From Mytilus edulis (lineage: Eukaryota > Mollusca > Bivalvia > Mytilida > Mytilidae), in NCBI RefSeq assembly GCF_963676685.1, contig NC_092350.1, positions 5,631,486-5,695,485 on the forward strand: a DNA stretch of 64,000 bases, written 5' to 3'. Positions 50,691 through 61,461 of this stretch are shown in pieces. The notes under the pieces are model-generated. The model saw only the letters and a program-made list of their open reading frames with translations. It was not told where the DNA came from and ran no database searches. A program made the position numbers and the translations under genes. Numbering within the stretch: position 1 is the stretch's first letter; each line of letters begins with the position of its first letter.

Positions 50691-52089
50691 TTCTGAATGT
50701 ATCTGTCCCAAGGTAGGAGCCTGTACAGAAGAAACGCAGTTTTGGCGTACCAGATGTTTTGCCTTTTATCTTTAATGACTTTTTTCAGTAAGAAATCAAA
50801 AGCTTTCGTATATTTTTCATTTATATCATCATCTGGTGTAATAATATGCGGCATTTTTTTTAACTGTTCTCATGAACTGCGAAACAACCAAAAAGAATTT
50901 GTGCTAAATTCCTAGCCTTATATATAGACCTACCTGATAACTTTCATCTCATGAATAAACAATTGAATTTATTAAGCATTAAATAAATTTGTTTACCACA
51001 GTTTTTATCAGTTTTACACGCATTTCCCCAGTCAATAACCTATAGTCTTTGTTAGTCTTGTATGTGTTTTTGATTTATATTAATTTGTATGTTTATGACT
51101 TTAATGTGGCGACCATTTCGCGAAACTAGTATTCATTATTGCTTAGAGACCAGCTGAAGCCAATTTCAGGTGCGGGATTTTTATTTGCTGCGTTGAAGAT
51201 CCATTGGTGTGCTGTTTTCTGCTCGTTGGTCGGATTGTTTTTCTCTATGACACATTCCCTGGTTCCATTCAATTCTATATTGTATATTGTATATAAAGAA
51301 AACAGTTGCATACATTAACTACCAGTATGTGGAGCACGGTTCTTCAGTAATGACGTTTACACAAGTACTGAATTTGTCAAGATTCTACATATTGAACCAT
51401 ATATAGTCCCTCCATTAAGAAACCAATTATTAATGCTTATTCTAGGTAATCAATCCATTTATCTGTGGCATAATTTCATGTTAGGAGAACTTATGCACTT
51501 TGAATAAACTTTGAAGTTCAGATTTGATTTATGATAAATACAATTTAATCCACCCGAGTGTAGATATTTTCCTCGTGTAATTTTGAGGTATATTATCTAT
51601 CTTTTACACTTCGGTAATTAAAGGTAAAATCTTTTTTTTTTAAATAATTGAAGTTCATATTGTTTTTATTAATCAATCAATCAACTAATCTTGGAATACA
51701 TGTACTGGTTTGAACAACAATCAAAGGCAAACTTCGTTACTACGTTAATGTTTACCCCCAGACAATTATGCTATCTCTCCAGACTGATAATTATCTATTA
51801 TCTGTTCATAAAATAAATAATTGTATCTGGAGAGCTAGGTTCTAGCTTTAAGTTCATATGAAGTATGTAAGATCACATGATGAAATATTAATATCAAGCT
51901 GGTTGATTTGTAATAACAATCAATTAAACGCAGTTTATTTATGACAAATTTGAATTTTAGTTAAAAACATGGGATCGTTTATATGTTTTTGTTATTTTGT
52001 TGTGAAAAGGGCACCAGTAACTTAAATATCAATTGCATCATACTAAAAAGAGTGTTGCAGGATAAAAGACGAATTGTTATTTCACTAAA

Positions 52090-53229
52090 ATGGGAAATCG
52101 CAAGTGGATTTATAACATATTATCAGATAAGAACAATGATATATTTAATGTATTCACTGTTGGTGATGTTATATCCTACATTTCCATGTTGTTTAATCTC
52201 CTAGCGTTTTGTATATTGTGTCGGAAAAACCTGATTTCACCTGCAACAATACTAATGCAGGGTTTAGCAGTAGCTGACTTTTTAACTGCATTATCATCAT
52301 ATGGACTTGAACCTTTGTTTCAATATAGATATGAGTGTAGTTACTCAGACATTGACAAAAATTATTCGTGTTTTTTACCTTATCCGTACTGTTTTGTTGC
52401 CACCCATCTGTCAGTACTATCAGCCATGTTTCACACAGTGTCAAACCTACTGACGACATTTCTTGGAATACAAAAAGTAATAGCAATTATGTTTCCAATT
52501 TGGACTAGAACTCATCTTTCAAATCGTAAAGCAATTCATTGTTGTGTTTTAACTTTTCTTTTATGTATATCTTTTAGTATTCCACGGCATTTCGTACTCG
52601 ATTTCCAATATGATCCAATTCTGAAATGTACAATGCAACCAATAAACATAGTGTTACTAAAATACTCCTCATTGTATTACATATTCATCCAGACACTGTT
52701 GGTGACAGGCTGTTGTATTATAATGTTCATGTCTACTTCTTTTATCATATACAAATTAGTCAACAATAAATTCCATGGGCGGATGACAGAACATAGAAGA
52801 CAAGAAAGAAGGTCCGTTGTTATGGTTGTTATAGTACTAGGGGTATTCCTTATAACAGAAATCCCCAAGCTATGTTCGAACCTGTGGTTTTGTATAACGT
52901 ATGTAAGTGGTGGGTTTACAAGTCAGTTTGTCAATGATATAAGCTGGTCCATACAGCTACTGGTAAAGTATGAACATGGTGTAGCACAGTTTATGGGCTT
53001 TTTCACGGACGATGCTGCCAGATATGTTATGAAATATGATGATGAATATATTTCATGGAAAAATATAAATTTTACTAATATCTACAAAAAAGTAGCGATT
53101 TTTTTCTACAGCATGGAAATGATCAAAGTGTTAACAGTTATTGGGTGTTTGTCAAATTTTATTATTTATATTATTATGAGTTCTAAACTCAGAAAGGAAA
53201 TAGCTTTGCTTTTTCAAATGAGATCCTAA
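52090..53229 (+). CDS. Intact single-exon class-A GPCR-like receptor, 379 aa (family member 6)
   Basis: The ATG at 52090 encodes MGNRKWIYNILSDKNNDIFN; the TAA is at 53227-53229. Seven hydrophobic spans lie near residues 21-44, 51-72, 99-127, 147-168, 193-222, 241-270 and 334-363. TM1 has Asn36, TM2 LAVADFLTA has Asp63, and the likely disulphide is Cys101 with Cys180. The G-protein contact motif is Gln128-Lys129-Val130 instead of Asp-Arg-Tyr, followed by IAIMFP. TM6 has FLITEIPK and TM7 SNFIIYIIMSSKLRKEI. The loop between TM6 and TM7 is long (~60 residues). The pattern fits peptide-type receptors of the FMRFamide/myosuppressin/Srw assemblage; that and any function are inference. It is the best-preserved plus-strand member of the array and the donor-like partner of the broken copy at 42685. 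The absence of introns may reflect retro-origin or lineage-wide intron loss. Confidence 0.92.
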   Translation: MGNRKWIYNILSDKNNDIFNVFTVGDVISYISMLFNLLAFCILCRKNLISPATILMQGLAVADFLTALSSYGLEPLFQYRYECSYSDIDKNYSCFLPYPYCFVATHLSVLSAMFHTVSNLLTTFLGIQKVIAIMFPIWTRTHLSNRKAIHCCVLTFLLCISFSIPRHFVLDFQYDPILKCTMQPINIVLLKYSSLYYIFIQTLLVTGCCIIMFMSTSFIIYKLVNNKFHGRMTEHRRQERRSVVMVVIVLGVFLITEIPKLCSNLWFCITYVSGGFTSQFVNDISWSIQLLVKYEHGVAQFMGFFTDDAARYVMKYDDEYISWKNINFTNIYKKVAIFFYSMEMIKVLTVIGCLSNFIIYIIMSSKLRKEIALLFQMRS

Positions 53230-56200
53230 ATTTAGCTTGCATCCCTTGTCTTTATGATACTTATATCATTTTTTTTCATTCTGTTTAGTTCACACATTTA
53301 CATATAACAGTATAATAGTTATAGTGGTAATGGATGAGTGACCACTAACCGCTAGACAATGTAACACCACAAATGATATTTAAGAAGTAAGCATCATCAT
53401 TGTGCTCTTCACTTGATATACGACCACGATAGAGTCAGAAGACGAGATGCACACTCACTTAAATCTGAATACTAGATGTACCCATGAATGTAAGAACGAC
53501 AGCAAACAATGTCACTCCTGTTTTTAACAAGTAATATGTCGATGGTGTGATATTTTGTGAAGACAAGCAAACAAGAATTCACGGAAAACCTAAAAAAGAT
53601 AGGACTAAAATAAAATATACATAAGAAAAGATATTTAGATGTATTTACATTCTATGATTTGTTAGCATTGCAAACTTTGTATATTGTTTGATTTATATAA
53701 AATTTTGTGTATTTATTTAAAATACATGTACATTGCAATAGTTATAACCTGGCAAGGACATAACATATATCTTTTCAGTTACAGTATGACTATCAATCAT
53801 TCAAATTATTACTGACATACCTGAATAATGGAATGAAAATGAGGATGGAAAATCATGAATGTGTGCTCATGTCAAATTGAATACAAAGCTCATTGTTATC
53901 TGCTTAAATTGTATTGTTTACTATTCTTTAAAAAAAGATAAGATGTGACTGGATATAGGTAGTTTATCATGACTTATCTGCAATATGTACAGAAAGAGGT
54001 AAACTAACTTGTATGGGTGGGGAATAATCCATGTTTCTATAAGTAATGGAGACAGACAAGTTTTCTTATGGCATGTAATTTCACAACTAACTCAGTATTG
54101 CATTGGTGGTATCATAAACATTATGTATATCATTATGTCACAGTATAGAGTTAGCGCTTTGATTAGATGTAAGAGCATTATATTTGTTTTATTTTTATTC
54201 ATGAACAACTGCAGTGTGTCTAACCACTATAAATTTTTGTGTCTTTTGGAAAATGTAGTTAGTGCTATATTTAGACCCCTCTTCCAAGACATTTGTTTTG
54301 CATGCACACGTATAAAAATTGCGGTTTTTATCCAACACAATCATGGGTTTGAACGTTGTTTTCAATTTAGACGTGTATATGAATTTTGAAACACATTGAA
54401 CTAATTTCTTGAGAATTATTCCAAAAGGCTTCTAATTTACATAAAGCTGATGTAAAATGACGATGGGAATGGACACCATAAACAATCTCCCTTGGAAGAT
54501 GGTCATGCTACCATTTTACTTTCTAAAACAGATTAATAAAGTTCATATATCACACATAACTGTTTTGTCCAGGTTTTTATTATAAAAAGTTGTAAATTTA
54601 CAAAATGTTAGTATTTTTGCCTACGGAAGAATAAATACTACCGTTTTCCATATAAACAACAAGCCCGATATCGGATGAGCTATGAAATTCCGATCATCTC
54701 TTGCTTTTCAAAATGATAAAAATACATTGAAATAATGACAATATCTAACATTTATTTTTCGGTGCTTTGATATTTTTGTAAAAACTAACAATATGCAGTT
54801 TATCTACATGATGATTTTCTGGACTTATAGTATAGTACTTTTAAACAGCGTATGCAATATTGTTGTTAAATACAAAACTGATAGGAAGACCCATTGGACA
54901 AAACTTTCTGATATAGAAATAAAAATGAGGAGACGGGGTATGATTGCCAATGAGACAAATATTCACCAGAATTAAAAGGAAGAGGTTTTATTTTCATGAA
55001 TATATTGGTAAAATAAATGATATTATTTACACAAAGATCGAATCAGGGAGAATAATTGTTTACTTTTAAAAATACATTTCTAATCAGATATAAGCATTTT
55101 CTCAAATATGAATCGGACTTTGATCTGTGGATTAAATTTCCTGGTAGATCTTTATTAAAGGTAAACGTCTCTTTTATATGTATATTAACTCTTTGTACTT
55201 ACTCTTCTTTAAATGGGGCTTTTATTGAGATCGATGATAAAATTGTAATTGTTTTGAATAGCGAATTAAAAATCGGTCTCAAAAAGGTTAAAGAATATAT
55301 ATGTTCATTACAGATGAGGACCTAATTTACATTCCTAAAAGTGTTACAATATTTTTAATGTGTTTGTGTATTTGCTGATATATGGAAATTTGGCTGTCAA
55401 CATTACAGACACTGACACAATAAGTCGCTAGCACGGAACAAGGTTCTGCAGAACCATTTTCGAATATTTAGTTGTCGCAACATTATTACATTGAAATCTG
55501 TGTTTTCTTATTTGGAAATGTTTTGAGAAAGATTTATTCTACTTCACTATTTCAATTGTTTACCAAAGTTTTGTTATACATTTTCTAATTGGATCATCAG
55601 TTGAAATCTACCAACCTGCATGTGGCTGTAAATTACATACCTGCAATATTCACTTCAAGATTGGTTTTCACACGATAAACACTTAGTTCTTTTATATACA
55701 ATGTATGTTATTTCGAGTTGAAGAGTCGATCAACAATTTCGATAGATTAAAGAGAAAAAAATCCAACCCGCCCACCCGTACCCTAAATATAGTGTGTTAT
55801 ATTATGATCTTCTAGTTTAGGGTTAATTTTATGCAATTACATTTTTAGAACTTCTACCTTGATAATTCTTAGAATTGTTTATTGAATTGAACTATTGTTG
55901 TGATACCATATCATCAGCCTAATAAAATGTTTTTTCATGATTTATGTATTTTCCTGATTTTGAAAATAATTTGTAGTTTCTAATAAACCACAGTCTTCAA
56001 CTGTATGGTTTGTTTTGTGTGAGTGTTTTTTTTTTGTGTTTTTTTGTGTTTTTTTTTCTTATTTGGACAGTTTTTGCTGCAAGTGTAACCAAAAACGCGT
56101 CAACGACTGGGTTGACGTCTTTAATTCTTATGCAATTTCGTTCTTCTTCATAAATCTGTGAAGTAGATTTAGTGTGTAGAGCAAACTACTGTCAATTAAA

Positions 56201-56690
56201 TTAGAATAATGTAAACACGTTCAATGTAACGTTTAAACTTAGTTATGTGAACCCCACTTTTCCATATAATGAAAATTGCCAATAAAATCAATATTTGTTT
56301 AGGCTTTTAATGCTGGAACACACCATATGTGTCGCGAAAAGCGGATAAACCATCAACAAACTCGAGTTTCATGAAAGGGTCAAGAGCAACCCGTGTGCTC
56401 ATAGTGCTTTGGAATGCGCATCTGAATGCATGATTAAACAGCCATCCATTGTGTTATAGAAGAAAACTCAGTTCGGTATCCAGTTGTCGTTCATTTGGAA
56501 AGCGATTTGGCTATTTTTGTCCTTGTCGTGTATTTCTATAAATAACCTAAGGTTCTCAGGAAGAAGTTGTGTGGGGCCTTGTTCTTACAACTCTCTAAGT
56601 AGTTCAAAGTTTACGATCCAAGATAATGTCAAGGTCTCCAGTTAAGACTAAGACCAGCGGCACTATATTTTTATTGAGAAGATGGAAAAA
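53230..56690. other. Intergenic; downstream part of duplication block 2
   Basis: No gene is supported; open frames such as 54009-54389 and 55056-55325 lack family features. 54925-54970 holds a repeat end (GGGTATGATTGCCAATGAGA). 56020-56060 is T-rich low-complexity sequence. 56104-56121 has a short GTCAACG/GGTTGAC inverted repeat. Confidence 0.4.
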
Positions 56691-56826
56691 GTAAAATCAC
56701 ACACAAAAAAAAACAGAACTTCGAGGAAAATTCAAAACGGAAAGTACCTAATCAAATGGCAAAATTAAAACCTCAAACACACCAAACGAACGGACAACTG
56801 TCATATTTCTGATTTGGTACATTCAT
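56691..56826 (-). repeat. Interspersed repeat family C, minus-strand copy
   Basis: GTAAAATCACAC, AACTTCGAGGAAAATTCAAA and ACTGTCATATTTCTGATTTG match the family in inverted orientation. Confidence 0.75.
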
Positions 56827-58587
56827 TTTTTTCTTATGTAGAAAATGGAAGATTACATGTATACTTTAGGAAATTGAACTTTGATTATGATTTGAAATAC
56901 AGTTCACTTCGGATATAGCGAAATCTCAAAGGTTTTTATAATTGTTTATATCAATCACAGTTTTACAAAAAAGGTATAGAAATTGGTAGTCATGTGAACT
57001 CAAATTTCGAAATGTTTAGCTTTCGATTTTCATAACGAGTGTATTTTATTAAATTGAATAATTGATAAATGAGAATTAATTATATTTGCTGATGGAATAT
57101 GTTGGTTATTGATACTTTAGAAATATTAGTTTCAGGTAAAAAAACGTTCGGATGAAGAACCGATGAAGACACCATGGGCGGATCCAGTCATTTTAAAAAT
57201 GGGGCGGGGTCCCAATATGCACCAATGAATATTGAAGAGAACTGAGTTCGATGACATCGTAATTACACGACAGAAAGAAATCTACACGAAAAACAGTACT
57301 AAGTATTGATGTACCAATAGTTACGATGGACTTCTATAGCTCAGTTATATCTGATACCCTTATATCAACCACCTTAGTATAAAAGAAATAATTTAATCAT
57401 CGTATGCTTTCTACTCATCTTATGAATAGTCTTTATAGTTGTAAATGTAGTTATACTGGGCGTATGCAACGTGTAAGATAGTGACAAGTATATCGCACGT
57501 GTATTTGTATACTTTTAATTAAGCTGCTTTACTATGTGAATGAGTTGATGTTTTTTTTCTTCATTTTTTTTTATATTTGCCAGTTTTTTGCAAATAAGGA
57601 GATGTTGTATGATTGCCAATGACACAACTATCCACCACAGTTCAACTGAATTGGATGTAGGATGAATCTTCACTAAGATGTAAGATATATATACCGCTTC
57701 TTTAAAAAAGAAGACAAATAAAACTTGTAAATTTTCCAGTAAACAATTTACAATGTAATCATTTATATTGTCCAGGGAAATACTTGTAATGTACATAAGC
57801 AAATTGAAATTAATATCACCAGCATCAAGAAAATAAAACGATTAAAATAAAAAAAAATATAAATAATCAACGACCTAAGTTGTACTCCATTGTCATTATG
57901 TGTTCATGATAAAGACCTTGTGTGTAGATTCATAGATATTACTATTCATTATTCTGAATCTGTCCACGAGACTACAATTCATGTCATAGTCGCCAATGCA
58001 CCTGTCTTGACATAATGTAAATAACCCTTTATATTGATACAATGAACTAGTGATAAAATACGTGTTAGAGACGCCTTCATCCAGAGATGACCTTCGACAG
58101 TTTTGCATTTTATTTAAAGTTCTTTTTGTATGTGTGCTTTCAAATGTTTAATTTGTTTCTTACAACTTTCTTAACAAACGCTACGGTCTTTGACATTGTT
58201 TTAAATAATTGCAAGTATTCTTTCGATATTGTATATTTGTTTTATTGCTTTAAGTTATTGTTTGTCATTGTTTTAGAATTAAGGTAGATGGGACTCTATC
58301 TTAAAATAAATAGAAAGTTTTATCAATTTGCCCAAATGTATTTAATTGTAGCTTGAACAAAGGTTTTCTCAGTGTTATGTCCAAGCTCAGGGTTCATAGG
58401 CATATCACGTGATAAACTGATCCGTCATTGTATCTAAATACCGACGTATAGCGTTCAGTTTAATCATGTTATACATGTACGTGTTAACAAATACTGAGTT
58501 CGGATATTAATATGTTAACTAATGTTTGGTATTGTCTTCGGAATATTTGATACGCTTAAAAAATAATTTATAAACCATATCAATATA

Positions 58588-59195
58588 TTAAGGTGGTATG
58601 GGTGTCTTCCTCCATCTTGGATTGTAGAAAACAGAGAACCAAAGGTCCACTTTTTCCATCAAGTTAGCAAAATTTGATGCAGGAATGCAGATATTTAATG
58701 TGAACTTTCATTTATAAGAACCAATTTATAAGAATATAACTTATTAATATTAATATTTTTCCAAATGTTAACTATTTTTGGTTGTTTTTATTTTTATTTT
58801 AAATTGGCATTTTAAGGGGAGGTAACTCTAAAACAGTGCATTTTCTGAAGGATTCTACATGGAATTTTCCTATTTTGTATTTTAGCCGGAAAAAACGTAC
58901 GGTGACCCTATCTTTTCTTTTGATATTCTCAAAGCATTGTCTGAAAGCTCTCTTTTTCTGAAGTATTTAACAATTCTATCATTTTGTTTAGTTTCTAATC
59001 ACAAAATGGTGTTTTTTCCTGTATAATCCATACAAAATGTGTCATTTTGTCCCGTTCTGTAGCTTGAGAAAATGCGCGGTGACCTATCATTTTTATTATA
59101 TTTTTCGACATGTACATTGTATCAATAGATACTACGTTTTAACAAAGTATGAACAAATTCTATCATTTTTATTTTAGACTCCCATACCATCTTAA
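58588..59195. mobile_element. piggyBac-like MITE (~0.6 kb) flanked by TTAA
   Basis: TTAA (58588-58591) is followed by GGTGGTATGGGTGTCT. The right end is AGACTCCCATACCATC followed by TTAA (59192-59195). The 16-bp ends are inverted with two mismatches, and TTAA is the hallmark piggyBac target duplication. The interior has two related segments (AACGTACGGTGACCCTATC and AATGCGCGGTGACCTATC) but no coding frame. Confidence 0.8.
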
Positions 59196-59839
59196 TAGAT
59201 ATAAATATCAGATATTTTTTCATTTTGTTTATATGTTTGCTTTTGTTAATCAATAACTCTAATCAAGGTAGCTAATGTACAACGCAATGAACGAAAGACA
59301 ATTAACGAAAAGGATGACTGTTTCACAGACTGAGTGCATTTTAGCTGGTGTCGCTGGCCATTTAGTTTGACAACGTATTGGGTTTATTTATCTTTTTTTC
59401 TTCTATTTATTTATTGCAGAATTGATATGCTAAGCCGGTATTGCAATTAGTATTATCTGCATGTAGAACACTGCTTTTCGTGTGATATGTTCTCATACAA
59501 AAGTTTTATTGTTTTGGTATTTTCGATGATTTGTAACCCTATAATTGTAAAGCACTGTAGCACAATCTAGGGGGAGGCTTACGGTAGGAGTGCGGAAACA
59601 ACAAAAGGAAATGAAACCAAACTAAAATATCAAGAAACGTGCTATTAATATATTAGCGGTTAGATCAGTTTATATACTAAATTCTGACTGACCTAGTAAC
59701 CCTTAATTATCTATCATACGTAATGATCTAGAACCGAAGCTAAAACTGCAAGTGACTTAAAAATGTCTTTTCCTTAGTTTTCTTTAAAAAAAATTATCAA
59801 ATTATGTTTCAAATATATTTCAAAAGCTGATCTTTTTAT

Positions 59840-60946
59840 CTGATCTGTAACAATAACATCTTCATGCCTTATATATCATGTACTGTAGTACGCCGCTAGA
59901 TTAAAACTGACGTGGAAAGGTAACACATGGCCAGCGAAAGCTCTTTTTTTGAGAGCCCAGGTGGTCGTGTGGTCTAGCGGGACGGCTGCAGTGCAGGTGA
60001 TTTGGTGTCACGATATCACAGTAGCATGGGTTCGAATCCCGGCGAGGGAAGAACCAAAAATTGGCGAAAGCAAATTTACAGATCTAACATTGTTGGGTTG
60101 ATGTTTAGACGAGTTGTATATATATATACAATGTTAGATCTGTAAATTTGCTTTCGCCAATTTTTGGTTCTTCCCTCGCCGGGATTCGAACCCATGCTAC
60201 TGTGATATCGTGACACCAAATCACATGCACTGCAGCCGTCCCGCTAGACCACACGACCACCTAGTAGCGTACTACAGTACATGATATATAAGGCATGAAG
60301 ATGTTTTTGTTACAGATCAGCTAAATTATCTATAGTAAAGGATCCTACAAATTAATGTAAGATACAGTCACAGAAAATAATTATATTTATAAGTACGTCT
60401 GAGTCAGTGACAATCCTACAACAGATGTATCCTTCGGATCGCCATCAATGATGGTGATACATGGCTGTGTATATAATGTATATACAACTCGTCTAAACAT
60501 CAACCCAACAATGTTAGATCTGTAAATTTGCTTTCGCAAATTTTTGGTTCTTCCCTCGCCGGGATTCGAACCCATGCTACTGTGATATCGTGACACCAAA
60601 TCGCCTGCACTGCAGCCGTCCCGCTAGACCACACGACCACCTGGGCTCTTAAAAATAGAGCTTTCGCTGGCCGTGTGTTACCATTCCACGTCAGTTTTAA
60701 TCTAGCGGCGTACTGCAGTACATGATACATAAGGCATGAAGATGTAATTGTTACAGATCAGCTAAATTATCTATAGTAAAGGATCCTACAAATTAATGTA
60801 AGATACAGTCACAGAAAATAATTATATTTATAAGTACGTCTGAGTCAGTGACAACCCTACAACAGATGTATCCATCGGATCCCCATCAATGATGGTGATA
60901 CATGGCTGTGTATATAATGTATATACAACTCGTCTAAACATCAACA
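59840..60946. repeat. Tandem and inverted array of tRNA-headed SINE-like units
   Basis: One plus-strand unit (~59840-60120) faces two minus-strand units (60125-60481 and 60482-60921, with the start of a third to 60946). Each has a tRNA-like promoter: A-box TGGTCTAGCGGG (59970-59981) and B-box GGTTCGAATCC (60029-60039), and their inverted counterparts at 60240-60251/60182-60192 and 60620-60631/60562-60572. The second minus copy keeps a ~60-bp segment missing from the first. The shared flank ends ACAACTCGTCTAAACATCAA. AT-dinucleotide tracts lie at the centre (~60118-60129) and right edge (60946-60957). Minus-strand open frames here are repeat translations. Confidence 0.8.
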
Positions 60947-60957
60947 TATATATATAT

Positions 60958-61461
60958 AACATAATATGAATTAACATTGTATTTATCAATTTAGATATTA
61001 ATCAAAAGTATATGTAGTGACCACGTCCGATGGACACTTCAGGATAAATGTGTTATTTGAAATCATGTCTGTCTTCTTATTTGTTTTTATATTGAGAGAC
61101 GCTTATTACCCTGTTGACCAAACCCTCTATCAATTGGAGTTCATTCCTTTAGTTGTTTTGAATTTAAGTTATATGTTGAAAATTTTAGAATGATAAAAAA
61201 ATCGCTATACTACGTTTGCATTTTATCTATAATTAAGTTAACCTTGAAACAAGCTGGTTAACGTCATCGTTAGTACATCAGACTTATGTTTGCCTTTTAA
61301 GGACAGTTACATACGTATTACTATGTCTGCTCCATTTTATTGTTCAATTATTCAAAAATACAGCAACATAAGATATAAGTAAATTGTATCTATTACGAAG
61401 AACTAACAGGAAACTGGCTCGGACGTCGCCCAGTATAAAAAGGTCCGAAACAGACGTCACC
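60958..61461 (+). other. Presumed 5' region of the Naiad element
   Basis: No separate gene is seen. The Naiad frame is open back to 61372 (after a TAA at 61369-61371), giving LYLLRRTNRKLARTSP before the first ATG, so a non-AUG or upstream start cannot be excluded. The left boundary of the element was not located. Confidence 0.4.

Larger units (their letters stand above)
50720..58450 (+). repeat. Segmental duplication block 2 (partner 42300-45720)
   Basis: This block carries the intact receptor at 52090. It is longer than block 1 because it retains the full gene and has extra sequence between 54050 and 56880, part of it insertional (for example family C at 56691-56826). Confidence 0.75.

Noticed and set aside
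54009-54389. 126-residue frame as a small gene
   Set aside because: No recognisable domain, signal or conserved counterpart in the partner duplication block.
59961-60050. Functional tRNA gene
   Set aside because: A- and B-boxes are good but acceptor and anticodon stems do not fold into a standard cloverleaf, and the unit is repeated with SINE-like flanks.
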